A stretch of DNA of 64,000 nt from Flexithrix dorotheae DSM 6795 (GTDB lineage Bacteria > Bacteroidota > Bacteroidia > Cytophagales > Flammeovirgaceae), in assembly GCF_000379765.1 (NCBI RefSeq), contig NZ_KB903520.1:124001-188000 (forward strand), written 5' to 3'. This document shows positions 54,875 through 63,378 of the stretch, piece by piece (position 1 is the first letter of the stretch; every line of letters starts with the position of its first letter). Both the position numbers and the translations under genes were made by a program. The notes below the pieces were generated by a model. The model was not told where the DNA came from and made no database searches. It saw nothing but the letters and a program-made list of their open reading frames with translations.

Positions 54875-54946
54875 AGTTCACGAACTAAATCGACCAGTTC
54901 GCGAACAATTTTTTGAAAGTTGACTGTTTTGAGCCATATTTATAAC
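54875..54946 (+). promoter_or_regulatory. Operator set B with promoter-like box
   Basis: AGTTCACGAACT at 54875-54886 and GTTCGCGAAC (perfect 10-bp palindrome) at 54897-54906, 21 bp apart, with TTGACT at 54920 and CATATTTATAAC at 54935-54946. Repeat spacing and the 28-base distance from GCGAAC to the CATnTTTAT box are the same as in set A. Confidence 0.65.
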
Positions 54947-54949
54947 AAA

Positions 54950-55057
54950 GATTGGCAGTTGAAGCAAAATGCCCACCAAAATGTTTGCTTCAAAAATAAA
55001 TAGGTGAACAAAGTAATGGGAGTTGTTTCTTTTTGAGAAGCGTCTCCCTTTTTTTTA
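54950..55057 (+). ncRNA. Candidate small RNA downstream of operator set B
   Basis: Downstream of the promoter-like box is a compact stretch with an 8-bp hairpin GAAGCAAA/TTTGCTTC (54961-54968 with 54984-54991) and a terminator hairpin ending in T8. The longest ORF inside is 12 codons. This is inferred from structure and position only; an untranslated leader or plain 3' region is also possible. Confidence 0.35.
55018..55057 (+). terminator. Terminator ending the candidate small RNA
   Basis: GGGAG at 55018-55022 pairs with CTCCC at 55044-55048, with further inner pairing (TTTCT with GAGAA), then T8. A second, weaker hairpin (CGGCCCTGA/TCAGAGTCG) near 55094-55116 probably serves the converging 55128 gene. 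Confidence 0.65.
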
Positions 55058-55127
55058 ATTAAATCTAACGCTTAACGTGTAAATTTACGAAACGGCCCTG
55101 AAATTTTCAGAGTCGTTTTATTTTGGG

Positions 55128-57218
55128 CTATTTTATAAGCTTAATTGCCTTTTCCACATCAATTACCGGCAGTTTACAAACCTTCTGTTTACATACATAA
55201 ATTGTAGTTTGATCTTCCATGAGTTTATTTTCCAAAAGTGGTAATTTGCCTTCCGTTTTACCACCCATTAGCAGAATGTTAGGAAAATAATACTGCTCAA
55301 TTTCTTTCCTTTTAGCCTCAAAATCTTCTCCCACTATGGCTACTTCGTATGGTTCTTTGTAGTTGTTAAGCAACAAAACGCCCCAATTGGCATAGTGCAT
55401 ACCATTATCTACTAAATCCGTGAAAACATTATTGAGCATTTGGGAAGACTTGTTCTTGTAATCCTGGATATCAAAATAAGTGCCTAATACAAATAAATTG
55501 TTAGCCATAGAAGAGTTAGACGAAACAATTACATTGTCTGCAATTTCCATTTTTCTCGCGATCAGACCTGGGTCCAAGTCTGATGTATAAAAAAACATTC
55601 CCGACTTTTCGTCATAAAAATGTTCCAAGGCATAATCATTAAATGACTTTGCCAAATCCAGCCATTTTTCATTAAAAGTGGCCTGATACAATGCGATAAG
55701 TGCCTCGATTGTAAGGCTGTAATCATCCAGGAAGCCATTAATAGAGGATTCGCCATTTTTATAATTTCGGTCCAGACGATTCCCGTCCTTCATGTTTTTT
55801 AGTATAAATTCAGCATTCTTTATCGCCTTTTCTAAAAAAGCCTTTTCCCCAAAAATTTTATAAGCATCAACATATCCTTTGAGCATTAGCGCATTCCAGG
55901 AAGTCAATATCTTGTCATCAAGTCCCGGCTTTGTTCTTTTACTTCTTTCCTTAAACAGGATTTCCTTCGATTGCTTTATGCTTTCTGGTTCAGGGTTTTC
56001 TGCTTTATCAGGGGAGATCAACAAAATATTTTTCCCATCTTCCCAGTTTCCCTCCTCTGCGATATTATAATACTCATTAAATTCTGCTGCCGATTTACCT
56101 AAAAGGGCATCAATTTCGGACTTTTTCCAAACATAAAACTTACCTTCTTCGCCTTCTGTATCCGCATCCAGAGAAGAATAAAAGCCATTTTCCGGGGAAG
56201 TTAATTCTCTTTCCACAAAATCAAGCGTTTCAAAAACTACTTTTTTATATTTAGGATCTTTGGTGAGCTGGTAGGCTTTGGCATATAAACTCACCAGTTG
56301 TCCGTTGTCATAAAGCATTTTTTCAAAGTGGGGCACTTTCCATCTGGTGTCCGTTGAATAACGGGCAAATCCACCGCCTAATTGGTCATAAATTCCACCA
56401 TAAGCCATATTATCGAGAGTCGCTTTTACCGCCTGAAGTGCTTTTTCCTCCCCCATAATTTTATAATAATTCAACAAGAAATTATAGTTGTTGGGCATAG
56501 GAAATTTGGGAGCACCGGTTTTTCCACCATATTTAAAATCTATATTTCCTTTCCACCAGAAAAACAATTGTTCAAGGTCTTCCTGAGTAGCCTTATGTTC
56601 TTCTGATTTTACATTGATGTAAGCATATTCCTGAACCCCTGCAGTAATATTTTCTGCCTGCTTTACCAGTTCATCCCTTTTTTCTATATAGCCTTTGGAG
56701 AAAACTTCCAATACTTTCATCCACTTGTCTTTGGGAAAATAAGTCCCTGCAAAAACAGGTTTTCCATCTGGTAGGGCAATGGCATTTAAAGGCCAGCCAC
56801 CGCTTTGATTAATCAGGTAACTGGCATCCATATAAATCTGGTCCACATCTGGTCTTTCTTCTCTATCTACTTTTATGGCTACAAAATTCTCATTCATGAA
56901 TTTAGCGACTTCTTCATCTTCAAAAGATTCCCTCTCCATCACATGGCACCAGTGGCAGGCTGCATATCCTATACTGATAATGAGTAATTTGTCTTCTTTT
57001 TTTGCTTTTTCTATAGCTTCTTCTCCCCAGGGATACCAATTGACAGGATTGTGCGCGTGCTGCAAAAGGTAAGGACTTGTCTCATTGATGAGCTTGTTGG
57101 AATGCTCATGTGTTCCATCCTGTTGTTCCGATTCCTGCTTTTGAGCTTTTAGACAACTATTAAGCACTAATCCTGCAAGAAAAAAAGTAAGTATAACTAA
57201 GATTGGTTTTATCCTCAT
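55128..57218 (-). CDS. DUF255 thioredoxin-fold protein (YyaL/SSP411-like), lipoprotein
   Basis: 696-residue protein when started at ATG 57218, which gives a lipoprotein signal ending LNSC; ATG 57272 adds 18 residues. The N-terminal DUF255 thioredoxin-like domain has [25 protein letters not shown] with a CxxC pair, and DREERPDVD. The rest is an alpha/alpha-toroid resembling N-acylglucosamine epimerases and thioredoxin-domain proteins of the SSP411 group. The reaction is not established for bacterial members. Anchoring in the envelope is unusual; most homologues are cytoplasmic. Its neighbour yebC lies 143 bases upstream. Confidence 0.9.
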   Translation of the reverse strand: MRIKPILVILTFFLAGLVLNSCLKAQKQESEQQDGTHEHSNKLINETSPYLLQHAHNPVNWYPWGEEAIEKAKKEDKLLIISIGYAACHWCHVMERESFEDEEVAKFMNENFVAIKVDREERPDVDQIYMDASYLINQSGGWPLNAIALPDGKPVFAGTYFPKDKWMKVLEVFSKGYIEKRDELVKQAENITAGVQEYAYINVKSEEHKATQEDLEQLFFWWKGNIDFKYGGKTGAPKFPMPNNYNFLLNYYKIMGEEKALQAVKATLDNMAYGGIYDQLGGGFARYSTDTRWKVPHFEKMLYDNGQLVSLYAKAYQLTKDPKYKKVVFETLDFVERELTSPENGFYSSLDADTEGEEGKFYVWKKSEIDALLGKSAAEFNEYYNIAEEGNWEDGKNILLISPDKAENPEPESIKQSKEILFKERSKRTKPGLDDKILTSWNALMLKGYVDAYKIFGEKAFLEKAIKNAEFILKNMKDGNRLDRNYKNGESSINGFLDDYSLTIEALIALYQATFNEKWLDLAKSFNDYALEHFYDEKSGMFFYTSDLDPGLIARKMEIADNVIVSSNSSMANNLFVLGTYFDIQDYKNKSSQMLNNVFTDLVDNGMHYANWGVLLLNNYKEPYEVAIVGEDFEAKRKEIEQYYFPNILLMGGKTEGKLPLLENKLMEDQTTIYVCKQKVCKLPVIDVEKAIKLIK

Positions 57219-57325
57219 AAGGTGAATTTTTATACAAAAATCCGGGGATTTGAATTTCCCGGGGTGTTTCAATTATAAATGTGACTAAATTTCTCTTATC
57301 GTATGAATAAGGCCCTGGCAATAAC

Positions 57326-57353
57326 AAAAAAAGTTCTCCAACCGAGAACTTTT
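57326..57353 (-). terminator. Terminator after yebC
   Basis: On the minus strand AAAGTTCTC pairs with GAGAACTTT, followed by a T-run (A7 on the plus strand at 57326-57332). Confidence 0.8.
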
Positions 57354-57360
57354 AATTCAA

Positions 57361-58104
57361 TTATATTAGTTCCATTTGTTCATCCGTAACCTCCAGATTA
57401 TGGAAAACTTTTTGGACATCGTCATCATCTTCCAGTTTATCAATTAGTTTCATTACACTTTGGAAACTTTCATTATCAAGGGTAACTGTAGTAGTAGGAA
57501 TCCGCTCTAATTCAGCGTTTTCCGGAGCAATTCCCAATTCATCCAGTTTGGATTGCACATTTCCAAAGTCTTCCATGGAAGAGGTTACATTTACCTTTCC
57601 ATCTTCGATGGACATATCCTCAGCTCCTCCCTCAATTAAAGCCAGTTCCAGGTCTTCCTCGTCCATACCTTCGGGAAGGTCAAAAACAAAGGTCCCTTTT
57701 CTCTCAAACAGGAATTCAACAGAACCATTTTTACTCAAGCTGCCTCCATTTTTATTGAAAATTGCCCTGACATTCGATACTGTTCTATTGAGGTTGTCTG
57801 TGGAGCATTCTACAAAAACAGCCACGCCATTTGGTGCATAGCCCTCGTAGGTAAGTTCCTCATAGGAGGCTGCTTCACTACCCTGACCTTTATTTATGGC
57901 TCGCTCAATGGTGTCCTTGGGCATGTTTTTACCCTTTGCGTTTTGAACAGCCAGCCTCAGCCTGGGATTATTTTCCAGTTCAGGTCCTCCTTCTTTGGAA
58001 GCCACGGTAATTTCCTTTATAAGCTTGGTGAAAATTTTTCCTCTTTTTGCATCCTGGGCACCTTTTCTGTGCTTAATATTGGCCCATTTACTGTGTCCTG
58101 CCAT
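57361..58104 (-). CDS. yebC: YebC/PmpR family protein
   Basis: 247-residue protein of the YebC/TACO1 family, recognised from the start MAGHSKWANIKHRKGAQDAKR and the central GYAPNGVAVFVECSTDN and NKNGGSLSKNGSV segments. It was annotated long as a transcriptional regulator; recent work links relatives to translation of proline-rich or stalling sequences at the ribosome. Length and start are standard. It is followed by its own terminator and preceded by the divergent-free gap after the sugar porter. Confidence 0.95.
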   Translation of the reverse strand: MAGHSKWANIKHRKGAQDAKRGKIFTKLIKEITVASKEGGPELENNPRLRLAVQNAKGKNMPKDTIERAINKGQGSEAASYEELTYEGYAPNGVAVFVECSTDNLNRTVSNVRAIFNKNGGSLSKNGSVEFLFERKGTFVFDLPEGMDEEDLELALIEGGAEDMSIEDGKVNVTSSMEDFGNVQSKLDELGIAPENAELERIPTTTVTLDNESFQSVMKLIDKLEDDDDVQKVFHNLEVTDEQMELI

Positions 58105-58203
58105 TTTGTTAGTAAATATGAATTAATGGTTAATTATCTTACAAAAATAAAAACAAATAGGTTTCTTCTCAAAAAGAAAGAAATGGGAAATGAGTTGGCT
58201 GAA

Positions 58204-59589
58204 CTAAGCTAATTCTTTTTTATCGTGCCAAATTGATTCCAGTTGTTCCAATGATTTTCCCTTTGTTTCAGGTAATAATTTCCAGATAAAAATAACTGCG
58301 AGAATGCAAAAGCCTCCATACATCCAAAATGGGAAAGCCCCATTAAATTCCTGAAATAAATATCCTTCCTCATCGGCCATGATTGGAAAGGTTTGTGAAA
58401 CTGCATAATTGGCCAGCCATTGCGCAAAAACGGCAATGGACATTGCAATTCCCCTCACTTTATTGGGGAAAATTTCAGATAAGTACACCCATACAATCGG
58501 ACCCTGGGAAAAAGAAAAGAAGGCAATGTATAAGACCAGGACAGTAAGATTGGCTACACTTAAAATCTCCATATACATTAGTTGACCAAAGATGAAAATC
58601 ATTATCCCCATTCCGGCAGTCCCAATTAAAATCAATGGTTTTCTGCCAAACTTTTCAACTGTAAAAATGGCTACAATAGTGAATACCATCATGGCAAGAC
58701 CAACCACAATCTGATTGATCATGGCTGCTTCTGCACCGGCACCCATACTTTCAAAAATAGCATTTCCATAATACAGGATCGCATTTATACCGGTTACCTG
58801 TTGAAATACGGACAAACCAATTCCAATAGTTAAGATTAATCCAATTTTTGGATATTGAAGGTTAAAACCCTTTTGCACATTTTTTAAAGAATTTTTTATT
58901 TCCTCTAACTCAATATCAACATTAAGAGGATCAATCCTGTTTACAATTTTTCTGGCTTCAGCCTCCTTGCCTTTTAGCATAAGCCACCTGGGACTTCTGG
59001 GGACAAACAGCGCCAATAAAAAAAACAAAGCGGCTGGCAGACATTCACTTCCAAACATCCATCTCCAACCCGTTTGTTCATTCCAGGAAACATCTACAGG
59101 ATCCTGGATAAAATAATTTACAAAAAAGACTACTACAAACCCCAGTACAATAGCCAATTGGTTGATGGATACCAGTTTTCCTCGCATGGTGGCTGGTGCA
59201 AGTTCAGCGATATAAACCGGAGCAACAGCGGACGCAAGTCCAACCCCAACTCCTCCAATGAGTCTGTAAATAACAAGTTCTGTAGCTGAACCGGCAATAG
59301 CAGAACCTAATGCAGAAATGAAAAACAATATACCGGCAATAAGCAAAGAATTTTTTCTTCCATAAGTTTTACTGGTATATCCTGATGCAATTGAGCCAAC
59401 CATGCACCCGATTAATGCGCTGGCTACCACAAATCCGAACACAGCCGGAGATAAATCGAATAAGGATCGAAAGTAAGGACCACTTCCTGCAATTACTCCT
59501 GTATCGTAACCAAATAAAAAACCACCCAGAGTGGCTACCAGAGTAATTCCGGTAATGTAAAGGTGGTTTGTTTGAGTTTGTTTTTCCAT
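58204..59589 (-). CDS. MFS sugar porter
   Basis: 461-residue major facilitator protein of the sugar porter family with twelve transmembrane helices. Signature motifs are GYDTGVIAG in helix 1, GRKNSLLIAG in loop 2-3, PVYIAELAPATMRGKLVS, VPRSPRWLMLKGK (a PESPR variant), QQVTGINAILYYG in helix 7, GRKPLIL in loop 8-9, and PETKG near the C-terminus. These are typical of proton-sugar symporters or facilitators such as XylE or GLUT. The sugar cannot be stated, as no catabolic genes are adjacent. The next gene downstream is yebC, 99 bases away. Confidence 0.94.
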   Translation of the reverse strand: MEKQTQTNHLYITGITLVATLGGFLFGYDTGVIAGSGPYFRSLFDLSPAVFGFVVASALIGCMVGSIASGYTSKTYGRKNSLLIAGILFFISALGSAIAGSATELVIYRLIGGVGVGLASAVAPVYIAELAPATMRGKLVSINQLAIVLGFVVVFFVNYFIQDPVDVSWNEQTGWRWMFGSECLPAALFFLLALFVPRSPRWLMLKGKEAEARKIVNRIDPLNVDIELEEIKNSLKNVQKGFNLQYPKIGLILTIGIGLSVFQQVTGINAILYYGNAIFESMGAGAEAAMINQIVVGLAMMVFTIVAIFTVEKFGRKPLILIGTAGMGIMIFIFGQLMYMEILSVANLTVLVLYIAFFSFSQGPIVWVYLSEIFPNKVRGIAMSIAVFAQWLANYAVSQTFPIMADEEGYLFQEFNGAFPFWMYGGFCILAVIFIWKLLPETKGKSLEQLESIWHDKKELA

Positions 59590-59750
59590 TGTTTTGTTAG
59601 TTTATTTTCAATTTACATGTTTATGAAGTTACAGGGTGAAATATAGAGGAAAGTGCATTGAAAAAGCGCCTCCAAAAATTACCCCGTTCTCTCAAATTTA
59701 ATAGAAATTCCTCAGGAAGGAAAGATAAAGGGCTTCAATAAATTTAATCC

Positions 59751-59785
59751 AAAAAAAAGGGAGATTTATATTAAATAAATCTCCC
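59751..59785 (-). terminator. Terminator after the DUF4136 gene
   Basis: GGGAGATTTAT pairs with ATAAATCTCCC around a five-base loop; on the minus strand a T8 run follows. Confidence 0.85.
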
Positions 59786-59809
59786 TCCATTATAAGATTT
59801 TAAGAATTT

Positions 59810-60382
59810 TTATTTTCCTGTAGGTTTAACCGGATATTTTGCCATGATTTGGGCAACTGCATTAGGGATTGATTTATCTCTTCTTTCGGGGTTTTCATTT
59901 ACAGTTCCCTGTCCAACTCCCTGCCAGACAAGCTTTTTTTCCTGGGAATCAAAAACATCACAAACCAAAGTTCCTACTTTGTAATCGCTTTCAGTATAGG
60001 TGGTGGTAGAAGGACCTCCTCCCCATCCCCAGGCGCCATAGCCATATCCGTAATATCCGTAGGGCCCTCCTGCTCCGTAATGGTTGGTGTAAGCTGTGGT
60101 ACTTGTTTTTTCATCTACCACAATAAATAATGAAACTATAACATCACCACCTTTTTCCACAATTGTATATCCTCTTTTTTTGAATTCTTCTCCAAAGGCC
60201 TTTTCGATTCGTTCCTTGTCGAATCTGGTTAATATTTTATCACTTTCCTCAGCCCAACCATAATAGCTCAATGTTTTATATTTCGAAAAGTCTGTTGTTT
60301 TATCGTAATCAGAAGTTACCGTGAGGCTTGAACAGCCAGCTGAAAGAATTGCCACAACAGCGGCTAATAAAAGGTTTTTCAT
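59810..60382 (-). CDS. DUF4136 lipoprotein
   Basis: 190-residue predicted outer-membrane lipoprotein: lipobox SAGC, then VTSDYDKTTDFSKYKTLSYYGW, the DUF4136 opening, RGYTIVEKGGDVIVSLFIVV, and a low-complexity GGPYGYYGYGYGAWGW insert before VGTLVCDVFDSQEKKLVWQG. The family is widespread in Bacteroidota and Proteobacteria without an assigned function. It is the last of three minus-strand envelope genes (gaps 101 and 52 bases), so it may be co-expressed with the beta-barrel and BIG2-DM13 proteins upstream. Confidence 0.92.
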   Translation of the reverse strand: MKNLLLAAVVAILSAGCSSLTVTSDYDKTTDFSKYKTLSYYGWAEESDKILTRFDKERIEKAFGEEFKKRGYTIVEKGGDVIVSLFIVVDEKTSTTAYTNHYGAGGPYGYYGYGYGAWGWGGGPSTTTYTESDYKVGTLVCDVFDSQEKKLVWQGVGQGTVNENPERRDKSIPNAVAQIMAKYPVKPTGK

Positions 60383-60483
60383 AATTTTATCAGAAAATTT
60401 ATCTATAAATTCAATTTATGGTTAAACCTAACCATTTTTTTAGAATTGAAAGAATAAATTTTCAGATGCCCAGGTATTTTCAG

Positions 60484-61335
60484 TTAAATTTTGAGGTAAA
60501 GTCCTAATTCATAAAAAGGAGCTGCTAAAACGTTTTTTCCTGCCGGGGCAAAACTGGCTTTGGCATTTATCCCATATTTATCATTTGCCTGATAAACAAG
60601 CTCAGGGGTAATGGATAAATATTCCATATTATTGGAGAAAAGGGAGTTTGAAGTTGGTGGAAGCGTCCCGTTTTTAAAGGAGGATAAGTTATAAACTTTC
60701 ACGATTCCGGTGAATTTTTTTCCAAAACTATATCCTCCTTCAATTCCTATATGAAATTCATCAGAAAAGCCTTTTGTTCTGTTGTTAAATCCTACTGTTG
60801 CGGTGAGATAGGCGGAAGTCCCCGGAATACTGTAACTTCCCTCAAGTTTGAGCAGTTGATTAAATTCGCCATCTCCGGTTTGTAAAGTTTGGGTTTCTCC
60901 CCCCATGGTTTTTCCGGTAGGAATACCTAAAGTCAGGCTGCCACTTAACACAAACGGTTTGTTTTGAATGATTCCGTATTTCAGTGTGAATTCCATATCC
61001 CCAACAGAATTCAATTCATCTCCGGGAATTACATTACCACTTTGCCTAAATCTTAATTCATTAATAGTGGTTCGGAAAAAAAATGGGACATAGGCAATGG
61101 CAGCAATTCTCTCGGAAAACCCATATTCTCCATAAAAACTGGAAATATAAACACTAGTAGTGGTGATGTCTGTTAAGGTACCATCAAGACTGTAATAATA
61201 CTGAGCGCGTAAGGCAGATTGCCCAAATTTAAAATAGCCTTTGCCTTTTCCCGGGAGCCATCCGCCACCTGCATTGGCCTGAATAGAAAAAAGGAATAAA
61301 ACTGAAAAGGATATATATATTATGATGTTTTTCAT
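60484..61335 (-). CDS. Outer-membrane beta-barrel protein, hypothetical
   Basis: 283-residue protein with a signal peptide (SIQANA) and alternating hydrophobic strands ending in the aromatic-rich C-terminus FYELGLYLKI, as in outer-membrane barrels. GGGWLPGKGKGYFKFGQSA and VLSGSLTLGIPTGKT resemble the phenol-degradation or transporter-like barrel families, but a firm family cannot be assigned. It lies 52 bases downstream of the BIG2-DM13 lipoprotein gene and 101 bases before the DUF4136 gene, suggesting a common envelope function. Strand count is about ten to twelve by eye. Confidence 0.8.
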   Translation of the reverse strand: MKNIIIYISFSVLFLFSIQANAGGGWLPGKGKGYFKFGQSALRAQYYYSLDGTLTDITTTSVYISSFYGEYGFSERIAAIAYVPFFFRTTINELRFRQSGNVIPGDELNSVGDMEFTLKYGIIQNKPFVLSGSLTLGIPTGKTMGGETQTLQTGDGEFNQLLKLEGSYSIPGTSAYLTATVGFNNRTKGFSDEFHIGIEGGYSFGKKFTGIVKVYNLSSFKNGTLPPTSNSLFSNNMEYLSITPELVYQANDKYGINAKASFAPAGKNVLAAPFYELGLYLKI

Positions 61336-61387
61336 AAGATTACTTTTTGAGATTTTCTGAGGATTTTACTTTTAGAAATATCAGTTT

Positions 61388-62311
61388 TTATTCTAATTTG
61401 GCCGCTCCGAATGGAATATTGAATGGCTTACAATGAACAATGACATAGTCATATTGAGATAATTCCACACTCGAAGGAACTTCCAAAGTGAAAGGACCTT
61501 TATTAGCCTCAAGGGACTTGATTTCTATTCCACCTGAAACACTACTTTCCGAATTACTTAGATAAATGAACAGTCCCGGGCCTGACTGGCTTTCAAAATC
61601 CTCTGCGAAGTCCAGCAGTAAATTATCTCCACTTCTTTTCAGGGTCACTTTTCCTGATACCGTATGGCCTGTAAGACCTTTAAAATTGCCTGACCGGCTT
61701 CCTGTGCTTCCTATAGAAACCTTAATCACATTACTGCTTACCCCATCAGCCATAGCCGAAATGTTTACATCTCCATTATCTTTCCCTGTAAGCAATCCAT
61801 TAGCATCAATGGTAGCAATGCTTTCATCCGAACTGGTCCACACAAAACTTTTTCCGGTGATTTCCTGATCATTGATGTTTTTAGCCTCAGCTGAAAATTG
61901 TAGGGTAGAATTTATGGCTACAGTTGTGGATGGACTGGAAATTTCAATTGTGGCGATTTCATTACTATTTCCTACCACGGTGAGCAAGGCTTTGTTACTT
62001 TCAAAATCTCCGGCAAAAGCGGTAATAGTTACCTGGCCTTGTGAAATAGCAGTGGCTTTTCCATTGTTATCCACAGTAGCAATTGCAGGGTTAGAGCTGG
62101 TCCAGTTTAAAATAGTATCGGTTTCAATTCCTCTGTTATTATAATATACAGCCGAAAAGGAAAAAGTTTCTCCCGACATAATTGCAGCTGTTTCTGGAGT
62201 AACTTCCAGCTTTCTCAATCGCTCATCTATGGGATCATCCAGATAATCAATTCCAATACAGGAGGTGAAAACTGAAAGTAATAACAAAAACTGTAAAGTT
62301 AACCTGGGCAT
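61388..62311 (-). CDS. Lipoprotein with two BIG2 domains and a C-terminal DM13-like domain
   Basis: 307-residue lipoprotein (lipobox FTSC). Two bacterial Ig-like group 2 domains (about 35-115, 120-200) show the ATVDNNGKATAISQGQVTITA and SIATIDANGLLTGKDNGDVNISA patterns (quoted in part). The last ~105 residues (FKGLTGHTVSGKVTL, GPGLFIYLSNSES, YDYVIVHCKPFNIPFGAAKLE) match the DM13 domain, proposed to have redox functions in animal and bacterial extracellular proteins; a cysteine occurs in VIVHCKPF. It heads a three-gene minus-strand group with a barrel and a DUF4136 lipoprotein. The joint role is unknown. Confidence 0.88.
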   Translation of the reverse strand: MPRLTLQFLLLLSVFTSCIGIDYLDDPIDERLRKLEVTPETAAIMSGETFSFSAVYYNNRGIETDTILNWTSSNPAIATVDNNGKATAISQGQVTITAFAGDFESNKALLTVVGNSNEIATIEISSPSTTVAINSTLQFSAEAKNINDQEITGKSFVWTSSDESIATIDANGLLTGKDNGDVNISAMADGVSSNVIKVSIGSTGSRSGNFKGLTGHTVSGKVTLKRSGDNLLLDFAEDFESQSGPGLFIYLSNSESSVSGGIEIKSLEANKGPFTLEVPSSVELSQYDYVIVHCKPFNIPFGAAKLE

Positions 62312-62805
62312 AATGCTATATGTTTGAAGGTTGAAATGTGATCATAAAATATTATTGTAAAGATGGTATCGAAATATCACAACAATATCACAAAAATGAA
62401 ATTTTTGTATGTTTTGGTGAATATATCATTGAGATGAATATGTAAAAAGGGAACCGGTGAGATAGGAATATGGTTTCAGAAATTTATGATTGCAGGAAAT
62501 ATATTCGATAATACTTAAGCTTTACAATCAGTTCATATGCATTTCATATCTGAAAGCTAACTTGCAGGAAAATCAGTTCAGTATATTGCAAAGAATAATT
62601 CTTTAAGGCGCTATCTCCTGGGTAGTGTCTTTTTTGTTTTCAAAGGGGAATGGGGCCGAAAAAGAAATGGGGGAGGGGCTGTAAACAATTGTGGTTGAGA
62701 CGTGTTTTTTTAATGTAAGAATTTACTTTTTTAGCTTCTTCCTCAGCAGATGAAGCTTTTTTAAAATCACTATATTGTGGACCAATAATTAACACTATTA
62801 AAGTA
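62312..62805. other. Divergent intergenic region with an isolated terminator-like hairpin
   Basis: About 490 bases between the BIG2-DM13 and hemerythrin genes. AGGCGCTA at 62606-62613 pairs with TAGTGTCT at 62623-62630 (two G-U), followed by a T-run. A plus-strand terminator with no gene before it could mean a short unannotated transcript. No promoter was evident. Confidence 0.4.
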
Positions 62806-63267
62806 ATGGGTAACAAACCTTTAAAAAGACACAAAGTCTTACAACCAATAAGTAGAGAACACCACTACCATCTTTTACTTTGCTGGAAGATACGTGCTGG
62901 TTTTAGAAAAAAAGTTGACATTGCAAGAATTAAAAAATATGCAGACTGGATTTTTGGAAACTATATTCATCCTCATTTCCAATTAGAAGAGAAATATATT
63001 TTCCCCCTTCTGCCCAAGGGTAGTGAATTGGCCAAAAAAGCACTGGCAGATCACCGCAGGCTAACCAGACTTTTTAAAATGAAAGAAGACCTGGTTAAAT
63101 CACTTAGCAGAATTGAAGAAGAGCTGGAGGCTCATATCCGGTTTGAAGAAAGGATTTTGTTTACTGATTTACAGGATAGAATGAATAAGGAAAAATGGGA
63201 TGAGCTTGAAGAGAAATTTGAAGAAAAAAAATTTAAGGAAAATACAGAAGATGAATTCTGGTTATAA
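62806..63267 (+). CDS. Hemerythrin-domain protein
   Basis: 153-residue all-helical protein with the hemerythrin pattern of iron ligands: H19-H20-Y-H22 (REHHYHLLLCW), HPHFQLEEKYIFPLL with H and E, ADHRRL, and EAHIRFEERILF. Such proteins bind oxygen, nitric oxide or iron, or act in repair of iron centres; this one has no fused regulatory domain. C-terminal third is strongly charged and probably helical. A perfect bidirectional terminator follows 8 bases after the stop. Confidence 0.92.
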   Translation: MGNKPLKRHKVLQPISREHHYHLLLCWKIRAGFRKKVDIARIKKYADWIFGNYIHPHFQLEEKYIFPLLPKGSELAKKALADHRRLTRLFKMKEDLVKSLSRIEEELEAHIRFEERILFTDLQDRMNKEKWDELEEKFEEKKFKENTEDEFWL

Positions 63268-63274
63268 ATGGCAT

Positions 63275-63316
63275 AAAAAAGAGAAAGCCCGATAATTTCG
63301 GGCTTTCTCTTTTTTA
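63275..63316. terminator. Bidirectional terminator between the hemerythrin and tig genes
   Basis: AAAAAGAGAAAGCCCGA pairs perfectly with TCGGGCTTTCTCTTTTT around a short loop, T-run on either side. Confidence 0.95.
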
Positions 63317-63378
63317 TAAGTAATGTCTGGATAATTGCTAATAGCATCAATCATCCTAAATACTATTTTATTTTTATT

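Noticed and set aside
62640..62834. 64-codon minus-strand ORF before the hemerythrin gene
   Set aside because: It overlaps the hemerythrin start and the promoter region and has no recognisable features.
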